Assembly: GCF_026239555.1 (NCBI RefSeq)
Contig: NZ_JAPIVP010000013.1
Location: forward strand, 62,001 to 126,000
From: Pedobacter sp. PF22-3
GTDB taxonomy: Bacteria > Bacteroidota > Bacteroidia > Sphingobacteriales > Sphingobacteriaceae
DNA length: 64,000 nt
Reading direction: 5' to 3'
Each line of letters starts with the position of its first letter. Positions within the stretch are counted from its first letter, which is position 1. Under the pieces are notes generated by a model. That model was not told where the DNA came from, searched no databases, and saw nothing but the letters and a program-made list of their open reading frames with translations. The translations under genes were made by a program, and so were the position numbers. This document shows positions 33,960 through 43,255 of the stretch, piece by piece.

Positions 33960-35027
33960 ATGAAAAGAGTAATTACCATAATCATCGTAGTTGTTGTTGC
34001 CCTTGGTGCAATAGCTTATGTTTTAAGCAACAATAAAAAGAAGAACGAAGAAAAAACTGCTTTCATTGCTAAAGGTGGTGGTGCTGTTGCCGTTCGGGTT
34101 GCACAGGTGGAAAGAAAAGCTGTGGATTTAGATTTCAGTGCGAACGGAAACTTTATTCCTAAACAGGAACTTAACTTCTTATCGGAAAATGCTGGCCGGG
34201 TTAAGGCTATTTATGTAGATGAAGGCGACAGGGTGAGCAAGGGACAGGTTTTAGCCCGCGTTGATGCCGAAATTATCAATACGGACAGAGAAACTGCCCA
34301 GGCTACTTACGAAAATGCAAAAAGAGATGAAGCCAGATATCAAAGCTCATTCGAAACTGGCGGCGTTACGCAACAACAGTTAGATCAGGCTAAATTGGCT
34401 ACAAAAAATGCTAAACTGCGTCTACAGGCTTCGCAAAGAAGATTAAGCGATGCGAACATTAAATCGCCAATTAACGGCATTGTAAACAAAAGATACATCG
34501 AAGTTGGTGCTTTTGTAACTGCTCAGGGTACACAGTTATTCGAATTGGTTGATGTTTCCAAATTAAAACTCAAGGTAAATGTTAACGAATCGCAGGTAGC
34601 CAACCTTAAAATAGGCGATAAGATCGAGATCAAATCTTCGGTTTTCCCAACGGATAATTTCTCGGGAAAAGTAACCTTTATCGCAGCTAAAGCGGATGCA
34701 ACCTTGAATTTCCCTATTGAAATTGAAGTGGAGAACAGCCATAAAAATACTTTAAAAGCCGGTATGTATGGAACCGCAGTATTCAAGTTCCCTAAACAGG
34801 CACCAAGCATTCTTATTCCACGTACATCATTTGTGGGTAGCGTAAGTAGCAATCAGGTTTTTGTATTGGATAAAGCCAGCAATACTGCCAAAACCCGTAA
34901 TGTGGTAGCAGGTCGTATTTTAGGAGATAATGTTGAAATTCTTGATGGCTTAAAAGAAGGTGAAACTGTAATTACCAGTGGACAGATTAACTTAACTGAA
35001 GGTACTCCCGTGAGTATCGTGAAGTAA
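33960..35027 (+). CDS. HlyD/AcrA-type periplasmic adaptor of the RND pump
   Basis: A 355-residue membrane fusion protein. One N-terminal transmembrane anchor (about 5-22) precedes a barrel-sandwich half (ENAGRVKAIYVDEGDRVSKGQ). A helical hairpin (about 105-165, with TAQATYENAKRDEARY and QQQLDQAKLATKNAKLRL), the returning lipoyl half (IKSPINGIVNKRYIEVG) and beta-barrel and proximal domains follow. It links TolC and the RND transporter in the periplasm. It is the middle gene of the operon, 65 bases before the transporter. Confidence 0.93.
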   Translation: MKRVITIIIVVVVALGAIAYVLSNNKKKNEEKTAFIAKGGGAVAVRVAQVERKAVDLDFSANGNFIPKQELNFLSENAGRVKAIYVDEGDRVSKGQVLARVDAEIINTDRETAQATYENAKRDEARYQSSFETGGVTQQQLDQAKLATKNAKLRLQASQRRLSDANIKSPINGIVNKRYIEVGAFVTAQGTQLFELVDVSKLKLKVNVNESQVANLKIGDKIEIKSSVFPTDNFSGKVTFIAAKADATLNFPIEIEVENSHKNTLKAGMYGTAVFKFPKQAPSILIPRTSFVGSVSSNQVFVLDKASNTAKTRNVVAGRILGDNVEILDGLKEGETVITSGQINLTEGTPVSIVK

Positions 35028-35092
35028 GTTCGCAGAATTTTCAGCTTTTAAAAACGCGATATGCCAATCGCAAAAACGCAATACGAATTAAA

Positions 35093-38000
35093 ATGAAGAT
35101 AACAGACATATCTATAAAAAGGCCTTCGCTGGTTATTGTGGTATTTACCGCACTTACTTTGCTTGGGTTATTAAGTTACTTTTCGTTGGGCTATGAATTA
35201 CTTCCAAAATTCTCCAACAACGTAGTATCTATTTCGACCATCTACCCTGGTGCTTCACCAAATGAGGTTGAAAATACCGTAACCAAAAAGATCGAGGATG
35301 CGGTATCATCGATGGAAAACATCAAAAAAATCAACTCTGTATCGTTTGAGAGTTTATCAACAGTAACCATTACGCTAACAGATGCCGCGAACATTGATAT
35401 CTCGTTAAATGATGCACAAAGAAAGGTTAATGCCATTCTTTCTCAATTACCGGAAGATGTTAAAACGCCCTCACTGAGTAAATTCTCACTTGATGATTTA
35501 CCGGTAATTACCATGACGGCCTCTGCCAATATGGACGACGTAAGCTTTTACGATTTAATAGACAAACGTATTGCCCCGGTAATTTCGAGGGTAAGTGGTA
35601 TTGCACAGGTAAATTTAGTAGGTGGTTCTGAACGTGAGATTCAGGTTTCACTTGATGCCAATAAATTACAGGGCTATGGCCTTGCTGTTCCTCAGGTACA
35701 ACAAATGATTCTTTCTTCGAACCTGGATTTCCCTACCGGAAGTGTAAAAACGCAGAACCAGGACGTATTAATCCGTTTATCAGGTAAATATAGAAGCATT
35801 GAAGAATTGAGAAACCTGGTTTTAACCACAGGTAAAGATGGTGCACAGATCCGTTTAGGCGATGTGGCCGATGTTCAGGATTCGCAAAAAGAAACGGAAA
35901 AACTAGCCCGTATCGATCGTAAAGCATCTATTGCCATTCAGATTATCAAACAAAGTGATGCGAACGCCGTAGAGGTGAGTAAAGGTGTACATGCCATTAT
36001 TGCCAAACTTAAAACAGAATACGCCGCCAATAAGCTTGATATGAGGATTGTAAATGATAGTTCGATCTTTACTTTAGAATCTGCTGATGCGGTAATCCAC
36101 GATTTAATCTTAGCGGTTATTTTGGTGGCCTTCGTGATGCTTTTCTTCCTACACAGTTTACGTAATGCGTTAATTGTAATGGTATCGATTCCGGTTTCAT
36201 TAATCGCTACATTTATTGGTATCAGCTTATTTGGCTTTACTTTAAACCTAATGTCGCTGCTCGGACTATCACTCGTGGTAGGTATCCTGGTAGATGATGC
36301 GATTGTGGTACTGGAAAATATCCAGCGACACATGGAGATGGGTAAAAACAAAGTGAGAGCAGCCTCTGATGCAACAAGAGAGATTGGTTTTACAGTTGTA
36401 TCCATTACTTTCGTTATTGTGGTCGTATTCTTCCCGATTGCGGTAAGTACCGGATTGGTATCTAATATCTTACGCCAGTTCTGTATCGTGGTAATTATTG
36501 CAACATTGCTTTCATTGCTAGCTTCATTTACTATTGTACCACTTATCTTCTCGCGTTTCGGTAAGTTAGAACACATTGAAGGCAAAAATATATTCGGCCG
36601 TTTTATTCTCTGGTTCGAAAAACAGTTAAAGAAATTTACCCTTTGGATCACCAGCATTTTAACATGGTCTTTAAACCATAAAGCGATAACTTTAATTGCC
36701 GTGGTGGTGATGTTCTTAAGTTCGTGCGGTTTACTGGCCGGCGGTTTTATTGGATCAGAATTCTTCCCTAAATCAGATAAAGGTGAGTTCTTGGTGCAGT
36801 TAGAATTGCCAAAAGATGCCTCTTTAGAGCAAACCAACTTCCTCACTCAAAAAGCGGAAGCTTTCTTAGATAAACAACCTGAAATTACGCAGTTAATTAC
36901 TACTGTTGGACAATCGACCGGTGATTTTGGTGGTACACAAGCTACAGCCTATAAATCGGAAATTAATGTTAAGCTTGTTGAACGCGATCAGCGAAAAGGC
37001 GTTTCTTCAGATATTTTCGCAACCAAAATGAGCCGTGCACTAGCTAAAGAATTAATTGGTGCAAAAGTAAAAACCGTTCCAATCAGTATTTTGGGTATTG
37101 CAGAAAATGCACCGATCCAGTTAGTGGTAATGGGTTCTGATTTGGATAGCGCCTTGAAATATGCTGAGGGTGCACAAAAAGTGCTTGCTTCTATTCCTGG
37201 TGCTACGGAGATTAAATTATCTGTAGAGAAAGGTACACCGGAGATTAACGTTCAGGTAGACCGAGATAAAATGTCGGCAGTAGGCTTAACCTTACAAACC
37301 GTAGGTTCGACCATGCAGACTGCTTTTGCGGGTAATACCGATGGTAAATACCGTAAAGGGGAGTACGAGTATGATATTAACATCCAGTATCAGAACTTTA
37401 ACCGCCAGAATATTGACGACGTGCGTAACCTGATTTTTGTAAACAATGATGGCAAACAGATCAAATTATCACAGTTTGCAACCATTACAGAAGGTTCAGG
37501 TCCAAGTCAACTGGAGCGTTTAAATAAATCTACTTCGGTATCGGTTAAGGCACAATCAATCGGTAGACCGACAGGAACTGTAGTTGCGGAGTTCCAGGCT
37601 AAACTGGAAGAAATGCAAAAAAATGGTAAACTTAAAGCGCCGATCGGCGTAAGTTATAGCTGGGCGGGTGACCAGGAGAACCAGAGCGAAGGTTTTGGTA
37701 CTTTAGGTATCGCTTTATTGGCCTCGATCATTTTAGTATACCTGATTATGGTTGCGCTTTACGATAGTTTTATCTATCCGCTGGTAGTAATGTTTTCACT
37801 TCCTTTAGCAGTAATCGGAGCGTTGTTAGCTCTTGCTTTAACCAATAACTCAATTGGTATCTTTACCATTTTAGGTTTAATCATGTTAATGGGTCTGGTA
37901 GCAAAAAATGCGATTATCCTGGTCGATTTTACGAACCATTTAAAGGCTGAAGGTAAAGAAACCAAAGAAGCGCTTGTATTGGCCAACCATGCACGTTTAC

Positions 38001-38287
38001 GACCAATCTTAATGACAACCATTGCCATGGTATTTGGTATGCTTCCAATTGCCTTGGCAAGTGGTGCTGGTGCAGAGTGGAAAAATGGCTTGGCATGGGT
38101 AATTGTAGGTGGATTAACCAGTTCATTGTTCTTAACCTTAATTGTAGTACCGGTGGTATACTTGATGTTCGACAGAATGTTAGAACGCTTTGGTTTCAAT
38201 AAAAAAGGAAAAACTATAGATGAGTTAATGGTTGAACCATATGACCATAAAGATGTAAATGAATACGATTTAGATCACGGACATTAA
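35093..38287 (+). CDS. RND-family inner-membrane efflux transporter (HAE1/AcrB type)
   Basis: A 1064-residue transporter with the full RND plan: 12 transmembrane segments, large periplasmic loops after TM1 and TM7, and an internal duplication. The proton-relay aspartates lie in GILVDDAIVVLENIQRH (TM4). The hallmark GGLTSSLFLTLIVVPVVY near the C-terminus is intact. The sequence type is that of hydrophobe/amphiphile exporters rather than CusA heavy-metal pumps, as the metal-relay methionines of CusA are not evident. It completes the tetR-tolC-adaptor operon and is followed by a terminator. Confidence 0.95.
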   Translation: MKITDISIKRPSLVIVVFTALTLLGLLSYFSLGYELLPKFSNNVVSISTIYPGASPNEVENTVTKKIEDAVSSMENIKKINSVSFESLSTVTITLTDAANIDISLNDAQRKVNAILSQLPEDVKTPSLSKFSLDDLPVITMTASANMDDVSFYDLIDKRIAPVISRVSGIAQVNLVGGSEREIQVSLDANKLQGYGLAVPQVQQMILSSNLDFPTGSVKTQNQDVLIRLSGKYRSIEELRNLVLTTGKDGAQIRLGDVADVQDSQKETEKLARIDRKASIAIQIIKQSDANAVEVSKGVHAIIAKLKTEYAANKLDMRIVNDSSIFTLESADAVIHDLILAVILVAFVMLFFLHSLRNALIVMVSIPVSLIATFIGISLFGFTLNLMSLLGLSLVVGILVDDAIVVLENIQRHMEMGKNKVRAASDATREIGFTVVSITFVIVVVFFPIAVSTGLVSNILRQFCIVVIIATLLSLLASFTIVPLIFSRFGKLEHIEGKNIFGRFILWFEKQLKKFTLWITSILTWSLNHKAITLIAVVVMFLSSCGLLAGGFIGSEFFPKSDKGEFLVQLELPKDASLEQTNFLTQKAEAFLDKQPEITQLITTVGQSTGDFGGTQATAYKSEINVKLVERDQRKGVSSDIFATKMSRALAKELIGAKVKTVPISILGIAENAPIQLVVMGSDLDSALKYAEGAQKVLASIPGATEIKLSVEKGTPEINVQVDRDKMSAVGLTLQTVGSTMQTAFAGNTDGKYRKGEYEYDINIQYQNFNRQNIDDVRNLIFVNNDGKQIKLSQFATITEGSGPSQLERLNKSTSVSVKAQSIGRPTGTVVAEFQAKLEEMQKNGKLKAPIGVSYSWAGDQENQSEGFGTLGIALLASIILVYLIMVALYDSFIYPLVVMFSLPLAVIGALLALALTNNSIGIFTILGLIMLMGLVAKNAIILVDFTNHLKAEGKETKEALVLANHARLRPILMTTIAMVFGMLPIALASGAGAEWKNGLAWVIVGGLTSSLFLTLIVVPVVYLMFDRMLERFGFNKKGKTIDELMVEPYDHKDVNEYDLDHGH

Positions 38288-38310
38288 TCTCTCCAAATTA
38301 ACAATCAATT

Positions 38311-38338
38311 AGCCCCGACCCCAAATCGGGGCTTTTTT
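38311..38338 (+). terminator. Terminator of the RND efflux operon
   Basis: AGCCCCGA pairs with TCGGGGCT over a 7-base loop, followed by a T-run, 23 bases after the stop codon of the transporter gene. The stretch to 38512 holds a CCATGGTTCATGTCACC fragment of a family B repeat and no gene. Confidence 0.9.
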
Positions 38339-38512
38339 GTAAAGTTTTAAACCCATGATCATGATTTTTTGTGTTCACTGATAAATTAAAACATAAGAAA
38401 TCTCAAGTGCCATGGTTCATGTCACCACGAACCATTAAACCGCCTTAAATTTCACGGGAAGATAATTCTACCCTACTGTATCCAAACAAATTGTTAATCA
38501 CATTGTATATTA

Positions 38513-39322
38513 GTGATTATGTTCAAAATTATCCTTAGTCTGTTCTTAATCTGTTCTACACTTCTGGTAAAAGCTCAACATCCACCTATTTTTGCGGCTA
38601 TGCATACCGATTCGAGCTTCGTTAAACTCTGCAATCTGGATATTACATTGGCAAAATACAGTTATAAACCCAATGGCGTAAGGTTTTTAGTGGTACATGA
38701 CAATGAAGATACCGGCGTAAAAGCTGGTTTTGATTATATCCGCTGGTATGGTGGCGAGCTGATCGACAGCCAATATGGATCGGTGAGGGATTATTATTTC
38801 ACCTATATGGACGACCAATACCGCATAGATCCAAATGCGATATACACCGAAGTGGGAGTTAATACCAGGTTAAAGAAAAACCAATTCAGCTCTAACGAAG
38901 TGGAAAAAGCCATATTAAACGCAGGAAAGCAAATTGTAGATTTTTACGACCCAAAAACTACGGGCTATTTTTTAACCCTTCATAACAATGCCGATGGTGG
39001 TTTTGGTATTTCTTCTTATTTACCAGGTTATGATTTAGCCAGCACTGCCGATTCGGTATACATCAACTTTGAAATGGATGGCGACGATCTGATTTATGTA
39101 ACAGAGCCAAGATTGTTCAGCAGTTTAAAAAAGGCCAATGTAAACGTCATTCTTCAATCTAAATTTGCCACTAATGACGGGTCTCTTTCGGTTTACGCCA
39201 TGCAAAATAACATTCCTTACATCAATGTAGAAGTACAGCATGGGCATCTGGAAGAAAACTTCAGATTAATCGAGCTTGCAGTTGCAGCCTTAAAGGAGCA
39301 TGGATTGGTAAAGAAAGAATAA
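38513..39322 (+). CDS. Exported protein, possible M14-like zinc enzyme
   Basis: A 269-residue protein with a signal peptide (about 1-21, ending KAQ). I do not recognise a named family, but conserved-looking residues have the order of an M14/succinylglutamate-desuccinylase fold. H62-x-x-E65 lies in VVHDNEDTG, H157 in LTLHNNADGG and E240 in INVEVQHGH. DPNAIYTEVGVNTRL (about 107-120) resembles the DPNR segment of M14-type carboxypeptidases. Together they would form two zinc ligands, the third ligand and a catalytic Glu. This is inference from motif order only. It is monocistronic. Confidence 0.65.
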   Translation: MIMFKIILSLFLICSTLLVKAQHPPIFAAMHTDSSFVKLCNLDITLAKYSYKPNGVRFLVVHDNEDTGVKAGFDYIRWYGGELIDSQYGSVRDYYFTYMDDQYRIDPNAIYTEVGVNTRLKKNQFSSNEVEKAILNAGKQIVDFYDPKTTGYFLTLHNNADGGFGISSYLPGYDLASTADSVYINFEMDGDDLIYVTEPRLFSSLKKANVNVILQSKFATNDGSLSVYAMQNNIPYINVEVQHGHLEENFRLIELAVAALKEHGLVKKE

Positions 39323-39357
39323 CATACTAGATTTACTAGAGACTCAACGCTAGTAAT

Positions 39358-39384
39358 CGTCACCCTGAATTTATTTCAGGGTCT
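39358..39384. repeat. Family E hairpin repeat CGTCACCCTGAA...TTTCAGGGTCT
   Basis: CACCCTGAATTTATTTCAGGGT forms a hairpin (CCCTGAA with TTCAGGG). The same 27-base unit occurs after fabV at 62692-62718 (CCCTGAACTTGTTTCAGGG), with four differences in the loop region. Such CGTCACCCTGAA units are dispersed intergenic repeats. Confidence 0.75.
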
Positions 39385-39403
39385 TAGCAAAACGGATCCT
39401 GAT

Positions 39404-40085
39404 GCACCCTAATAAAAATAAAACACTGTTTTGGCCACTGAGCCAGTTGGAGCGGTCCCCTCCAGCAACGAGGTACGAGGAAGCGAAGCGTACAAGCGGA
39501 AAAAGGGAAGAAACTTAGTGTTTTGTAAAGGCCTTGCGCTCCCTTTGCTCAAGATATTTTTTAGGAAATGAGCGTTCAATAGTTCTTGGTGGTTTGCAGT
39601 CCCGCTTTTCATTTCAAGTCCTCGCTGCGCTCCGGGCTTTCCATTGCAATCGGGTTTATTAACAATGGTTTCTGCACCCTGCAACCCCGAAAATGAAATG
39701 CTGTTTTGGCCAACTAGCCCCGGTTGAAGCGATACCCTGCAGCAACGAGGTACGAGGAGGCAGCGAAGCGTATAAGTGTAAAGCGGGAACACACCTATTG
39801 ATTTGTACAAGCATTGCGCTCCAAAATATGAAGATTGATTTATAAATATTAGGGTAAAGGTTTTTAACTCTGCTCAGACTGAGACTTTGCATTGATCTTT
39901 GCACCCGCCATGGTTCGTGTCATCACTAAACATATTTCTGCGCCTTGCTACCCAAAAAATGAAATACTGTTTTGGCCATTTAGCCCCGGTTGAAGCGGTA
40001 CCCTGCAGCAACGAGGTACGAGGAAGCGAAGCGTACAAGCAAAAAACGGGAAGAGCCGCTATTTTGCCCACAGGCACTGCGCTAC
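39404..40085 (-). repeat. Family B modular repeat cluster (inverted relative to 24.1 kb)
   Basis: Read on the minus strand this gives X, linker (GCAAAGTCTCAGTCTGAGCA), X, Y, X. The X-linker-X-Y part matches 24133-24716 closely, including the ATATTTATAAATCAATCTTC stretch. An extra X follows Y. Modules carry CTTCGCTTCCTCGTACCTCG and TTGCTGCAGGGTACC. Several short frames inside are by-products. No other gene lies between 39323 and 40118. Confidence 0.85.
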
Positions 40086-40118
40086 AAATAACAGATATAT
40101 TTCGCTATGTAATGAAAC

Positions 40119-41324
40119 TTAGTTTATCTCTTTAATTTTCGCAACCAAAAAAATAATCAGCATACCAAACACAGAAATAATCCCGAAAGAATAGCGCAGG
40201 CTGGACAATTGCGAAACGTAACCGATTAATGGTGGGCCAAATAAAAAAGCAAAATAACCGATGCTCGAAACCATGGTTATGGCTTTACCGGCTGGTACTT
40301 TCTTATTGTTGCCCGCTATGCTATATACCATGGGCACAATGCTCGAAACACCCAAACCAATAAGCATAAAACCAAAAATAGCAATGAACAGATTCGGGAA
40401 TATTACCGCAAGTGCCATACCTATAGATATAATGGCCCCACTAATTTGCAGGAGATTTTTTCGCCCGAATTTTCCGATTAAAAACACCCCCATAAATCTT
40501 CCGCTGGCCATCATAAACATGAATGATGCATAACCGATAATGGCCTTATTGTGCGGCAATTTTACTACATCCTCGAAGTAAATAGCACTCCAATCGAACA
40601 TGGTGCCTTCGGTAGCCATACTGCAAAATGCAATAACGCCTAATAACACTAAAATACCTTGAGGCATGGTAAAAAAATTCGTTTTCTCTACTACGGTATC
40701 TGGTTTATTGTAATTGAGTAGTTTTTCGGAGTTAAATAACACATTGGTCAAAGATATTAGGGCTATGATCCAAAAATGGGTATACATACCTAATTTCAAG
40801 TTAACCAAACCAAGTGCAATTAACGCACCTGTTAAATTTCCGATACTCCAGGCGCCATGAAATGAACTCATAATAGGTTTTCCATAATAGTTTTCGCCAG
40901 CAACACCCTGTGTATTCAAAGCAATATTACATAGATTACCTGTAATGCCAAATAAAACCAAAAAAGCAGCCAATTGCCAACCTGTAGTGGCTAATGCTAA
41001 AAAAGTTAATGCAATGGCATAAAGCGGCGCTGTTGCCCTTAGCATTTTCTTACTGCCAAAATGTGTGGTTAGTTTTGCAGAAAAAAACATGGTTATAATC
41101 TGCCCTGCCGGTAATGCAAAAAGTATAGATCCTAATTCTGCATCATTTAAACCCATTGAGGCTTTAAAAGTTGGAATCCTGCTGGCCCAACTGGCAAAAC
41201 AAACCCCTTGCATAAAGTAAAAGGCAGATATGGCTAAACGTACTTGTTTTGGAGAGCTTTGCGCTAATGGAGGTTTATCTTCTTGTTTAATTAAAAATTC
41301 CTGTTCTTGCGTGCGCTCTTCCAA
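40119..41324 (-). CDS. MFS transporter (fucose-permease-like), TTG start
   Basis: A 401-residue membrane carrier with 12 transmembrane segments of the major facilitator superfamily. The loop motif GSKKMLRATAPLYAI after TM2 and the repeat after TM8 (IGKFGRKNLLQI) fit the family. The closest type by eye is the YbjJ/fucose-permease-like subgroup. There is no ATG near the N-terminus: the frame between a TAA and the first TM contains only the TTG at 41322-41324, so that codon is the likely start. It is a single gene; the substrate is unknown. Confidence 0.85.
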   Translation of the reverse strand: MEERTQEQEFLIKQEDKPPLAQSSPKQVRLAISAFYFMQGVCFASWASRIPTFKASMGLNDAELGSILFALPAGQIITMFFSAKLTTHFGSKKMLRATAPLYAIALTFLALATTGWQLAAFLVLFGITGNLCNIALNTQGVAGENYYGKPIMSSFHGAWSIGNLTGALIALGLVNLKLGMYTHFWIIALISLTNVLFNSEKLLNYNKPDTVVEKTNFFTMPQGILVLLGVIAFCSMATEGTMFDWSAIYFEDVVKLPHNKAIIGYASFMFMMASGRFMGVFLIGKFGRKNLLQISGAIISIGMALAVIFPNLFIAIFGFMLIGLGVSSIVPMVYSIAGNNKKVPAGKAITMVSSIGYFAFLFGPPLIGYVSQLSSLRYSFGIISVFGMLIIFLVAKIKEIN

Positions 41325-41432
41325 TGTGATGTTTTAAAATTATAAAACGACAAAGTTCTTTAAATCTATTGAAAATACCGACAGGTTTTTAACATTTTAT
41401 CAAAATATTTTGCTGTTTACCCAGTTAAAACA

Positions 41433-42086
41433 TTAAATTTTCCATTTTTCCAATTTATAGGCGCTGTTCCAGAACATCCATTCTAAACGAGTAGCCATTT
41501 CGAAAGCATCCAGCATTTTTTGTTGAGTTACAGCATTCGCCTGTGCTGCCAGTTCATCTGTAATATCAATTGCTTTTTCTACTGCAGCTGCAAATTCCAC
41601 CCCCGCATACATGTCAATCCACCTTTTGTAAGGATTTCTGCTTCCATTTTGCTGAGCAAATATATGATCACCTACAGCCTTATAAATCCAAAAGCATGGT
41701 AAAACAGCTGCTACGGCTATTTCTATATTGGCATAGGCAGCCTGACTAAGGATATAACTGGTATACAAAAGCGTAGATGGAGTAGGTTGAACATCGCTTG
41801 CTAAACCAAATTCTACAAAATAGCTTTCGTGCAGATTACGCTCAGCAAAAATAGCACCTGTAGAAAACCCGGCGAAAGCCATCACCCAATCTGCATTTTG
41901 CATACGTCCGCTAATGGCGCTTAACGTCCGCCCAAATTCTAAAAGGTAATAGGCATCTTGTGCTAAATAGAAGATAAATTTTTCTTTTGGCAAGGTACCA
42001 TTGCTCAGCTCCGTATTAAAGGGCATGTTTAAAATTTGGTTATAGATGGGTTTAACCCTTTGTAATGCCCGTTCGCTCCACTTCAT
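41433..42086 (-). CDS. tenA: TenA-family aminopyrimidine aminohydrolase (thiaminase II)
   Basis: A 217-residue all-helical protein of the TenA family. The nucleophilic cysteine lies in AVLPCFWIYKAVG, an Asp in FYLAQDAYYL, an aromatic cluster in YKRWIDMYAG and the late acidic residue in RLEWMFWNSAY. TenA hydrolyses the amino group of formyl-aminopyrimidine breakdown products of thiamin, giving HMP for re-use. Its ATG overlaps the thiD stop by four bases, so the two are coupled and share the TPP riboswitch upstream of thiD. The two enzymes act one after the other: TenA makes HMP, ThiD phosphorylates it. Confidence 0.93.
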   Translation of the reverse strand: MKWSERALQRVKPIYNQILNMPFNTELSNGTLPKEKFIFYLAQDAYYLLEFGRTLSAISGRMQNADWVMAFAGFSTGAIFAERNLHESYFVEFGLASDVQPTPSTLLYTSYILSQAAYANIEIAVAAVLPCFWIYKAVGDHIFAQQNGSRNPYKRWIDMYAGVEFAAAVEKAIDITDELAAQANAVTQQKMLDAFEMATRLEWMFWNSAYKLEKWKI

Positions 42087-42901
42087 TGGATAATTAATTT
42101 TAAAGGTTCGAAAAAATGGTTTAAAGGTCCGTTGCCTTCACCTGTTTTTATTTCACTACCAGCTTGTAATGCCCGGCTGATGTAGTTTTTCGCATTTTTA
42201 ATAGCATCCAGCAACGTTTTGCCTTTAGCCATTTCGGCAGCTATAGCTGATGAAAGCGTACAACCTGTTCCGTGCAAATTTTTAGAAGCAATAAAAGTAC
42301 TTTCGAGTATCACAGGAACATCGCTTCCACAAATAAAAACATCGTAAATTACCGGGCCTATTAAATGTCCTCCTTTAACCAGAACAGCTTTTGCCCCTTT
42401 TTCAATAATTTTCTTACCTGCAGCAATCATATCATCAAGGTTATGAATGGGTTGCCCGCCCAGAATAACGGCTTCATCAATATTAGGGGTAACCAGGCTT
42501 ACTATTGGAAACAATTTGTCAATTAATTGCTCAACGGTATCGGGTGCTATTAATTTATGACCACTCGTAGCAACCATTACCGGATCTAAAATTACAGGTA
42601 CATCCGCAGCGTAATTTTTAAGTTCTGTTTCAATTACATCAACCACTTCTGCCCGGTTAATCATACCGATTTTAATCGCAACAGGTGCTATATCATCCAA
42701 TACTGCTTGTAACTGATCTTTAATTATCGTGGCGGGAATACCATGAACGGAACGCACCCCTAGTGTATTCTGCGCGGTTACGGCTGTAATTACCGAGCTA
42801 CCAAAACATCCCAGGGCCGAAAAGGTCTTCAAATCTGCCTGAATGCCAGCGCCGCCACCACTATCTGAGCCAGCTATTGTTAATACTTGTATATAATTCA
42901 T
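42083..42901 (-). CDS. thiD: Hydroxymethylpyrimidine / phosphomethylpyrimidine kinase
   Basis: A 272-residue ribokinase-fold enzyme. The N-terminal IAGSDSGGGAGIQADLKTF and the anion-hole segment HGTGCTLSSAIAA are those of ThiD, which phosphorylates HMP twice to HMP-PP for thiamin synthesis. I chose ATG 42901, eight codons before IAGSDS, as in known ThiD proteins; ATG 42916 and a TTG at 42928 are in frame further up. A TPP riboswitch 83 bases upstream controls it. Together with TenA it makes a salvage operon. Confidence 0.94.
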   Translation of the reverse strand: MNYIQVLTIAGSDSGGGAGIQADLKTFSALGCFGSSVITAVTAQNTLGVRSVHGIPATIIKDQLQAVLDDIAPVAIKIGMINRAEVVDVIETELKNYAADVPVILDPVMVATSGHKLIAPDTVEQLIDKLFPIVSLVTPNIDEAVILGGQPIHNLDDMIAAGKKIIEKGAKAVLVKGGHLIGPVIYDVFICGSDVPVILESTFIASKNLHGTGCTLSSAIAAEMAKGKTLLDAIKNAKNYISRALQAGSEIKTGEGNGPLNHFFEPLKLIIQ

Positions 42902-42944
42902 TGCTAAAGACTTCATTTTGTTGTACAACTTCAGGAGTCTTCAA

Positions 42945-42962
42945 ATGCCGAAGGCATTTTAT
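42945..42962 (-). promoter_or_regulatory. Hairpin between TPP aptamer and thiD start
   Basis: On the minus strand AAATGCC and GGCATTT flank a TTC loop. It lies between the aptamer and the start codon and could be part of the expression platform; no U-run follows, so a terminator is unlikely. Confidence 0.35.
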
Positions 42963-42983
42963 GCAATTATTGCAGACAAACTA

Positions 42984-43134
42984 ATTTCCTACGCCGGCAT
43001 GATCCGGATCAGGTCCATTTGAGGTTGATGGCTGGAGGGTTTTAAGGCTGAAGGAATTACCCTCTACCTTTTTACCTTCTACCTTTAACCACAAAAAGGG
43101 TATATTCTCAGCCAACTTATTTGAAGGCACCCCT
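42984..43134 (-). promoter_or_regulatory. TPP (THI-box) riboswitch
   Basis: On the minus strand AGGGGTGCC, then GGCTGAGAATATACCC, then ACCTGATCCGGATCATGCCG, then GCGTAGGAAATT occur in order, the conserved elements of the TPP aptamer. It precedes thiD-tenA and should shut it off when thiamin pyrophosphate binds. At 151 bases it is longer than the usual ~100 because the P3 region is expanded with a low-complexity AAAGGTAGAAGGTAAAAAGG tract (about 43058-43090). Confidence 0.92.
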
Positions 43135-43203
43135 AAAGTTTTTATTGTTGCAATATAGGGCTTAATTTTAATTCTTCGTTTATGGAAATGAATTATATGC
43201 GAA

Positions 43204-43247
43204 GAGTTGTCAACTTAATAGCGAAAGGCCTATTAAGTTGACAACTC
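43204..43247. repeat. 18-bp perfect inverted repeat
   Basis: GAGTTGTCAACTTAATAG at 43204-43221 is perfectly complementary to CTATTAAGTTGACAACTC at 43230-43247 across an 8-base loop (CGAAAGGC). There is no T-run at either side, so it is not a typical terminator. It lies between the riboswitch and the terminator of the next gene upstream. Confidence 0.8.
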
Positions 43248-43255
43248 AAACAAAA

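Noticed and set aside
35938..36846. 302-codon minus-strand frame
   Set aside because: It lies fully inside the RND transporter gene on the opposite strand; the plus-strand product is a complete, conserved transporter.
37774..38199. 141-codon minus-strand frame
   Set aside because: Antisense shadow of the last third of the RND transporter gene, with low-quality composition (serine, isoleucine and lysine rich).
39409..40135. Open frames of up to 133 codons at 39.4-40.1 kb
   Set aside because: They are translations of family B repeat modules (for example the recurring LYASLPRTSLLQG segment) shared with the 24 kb cluster, not genes.
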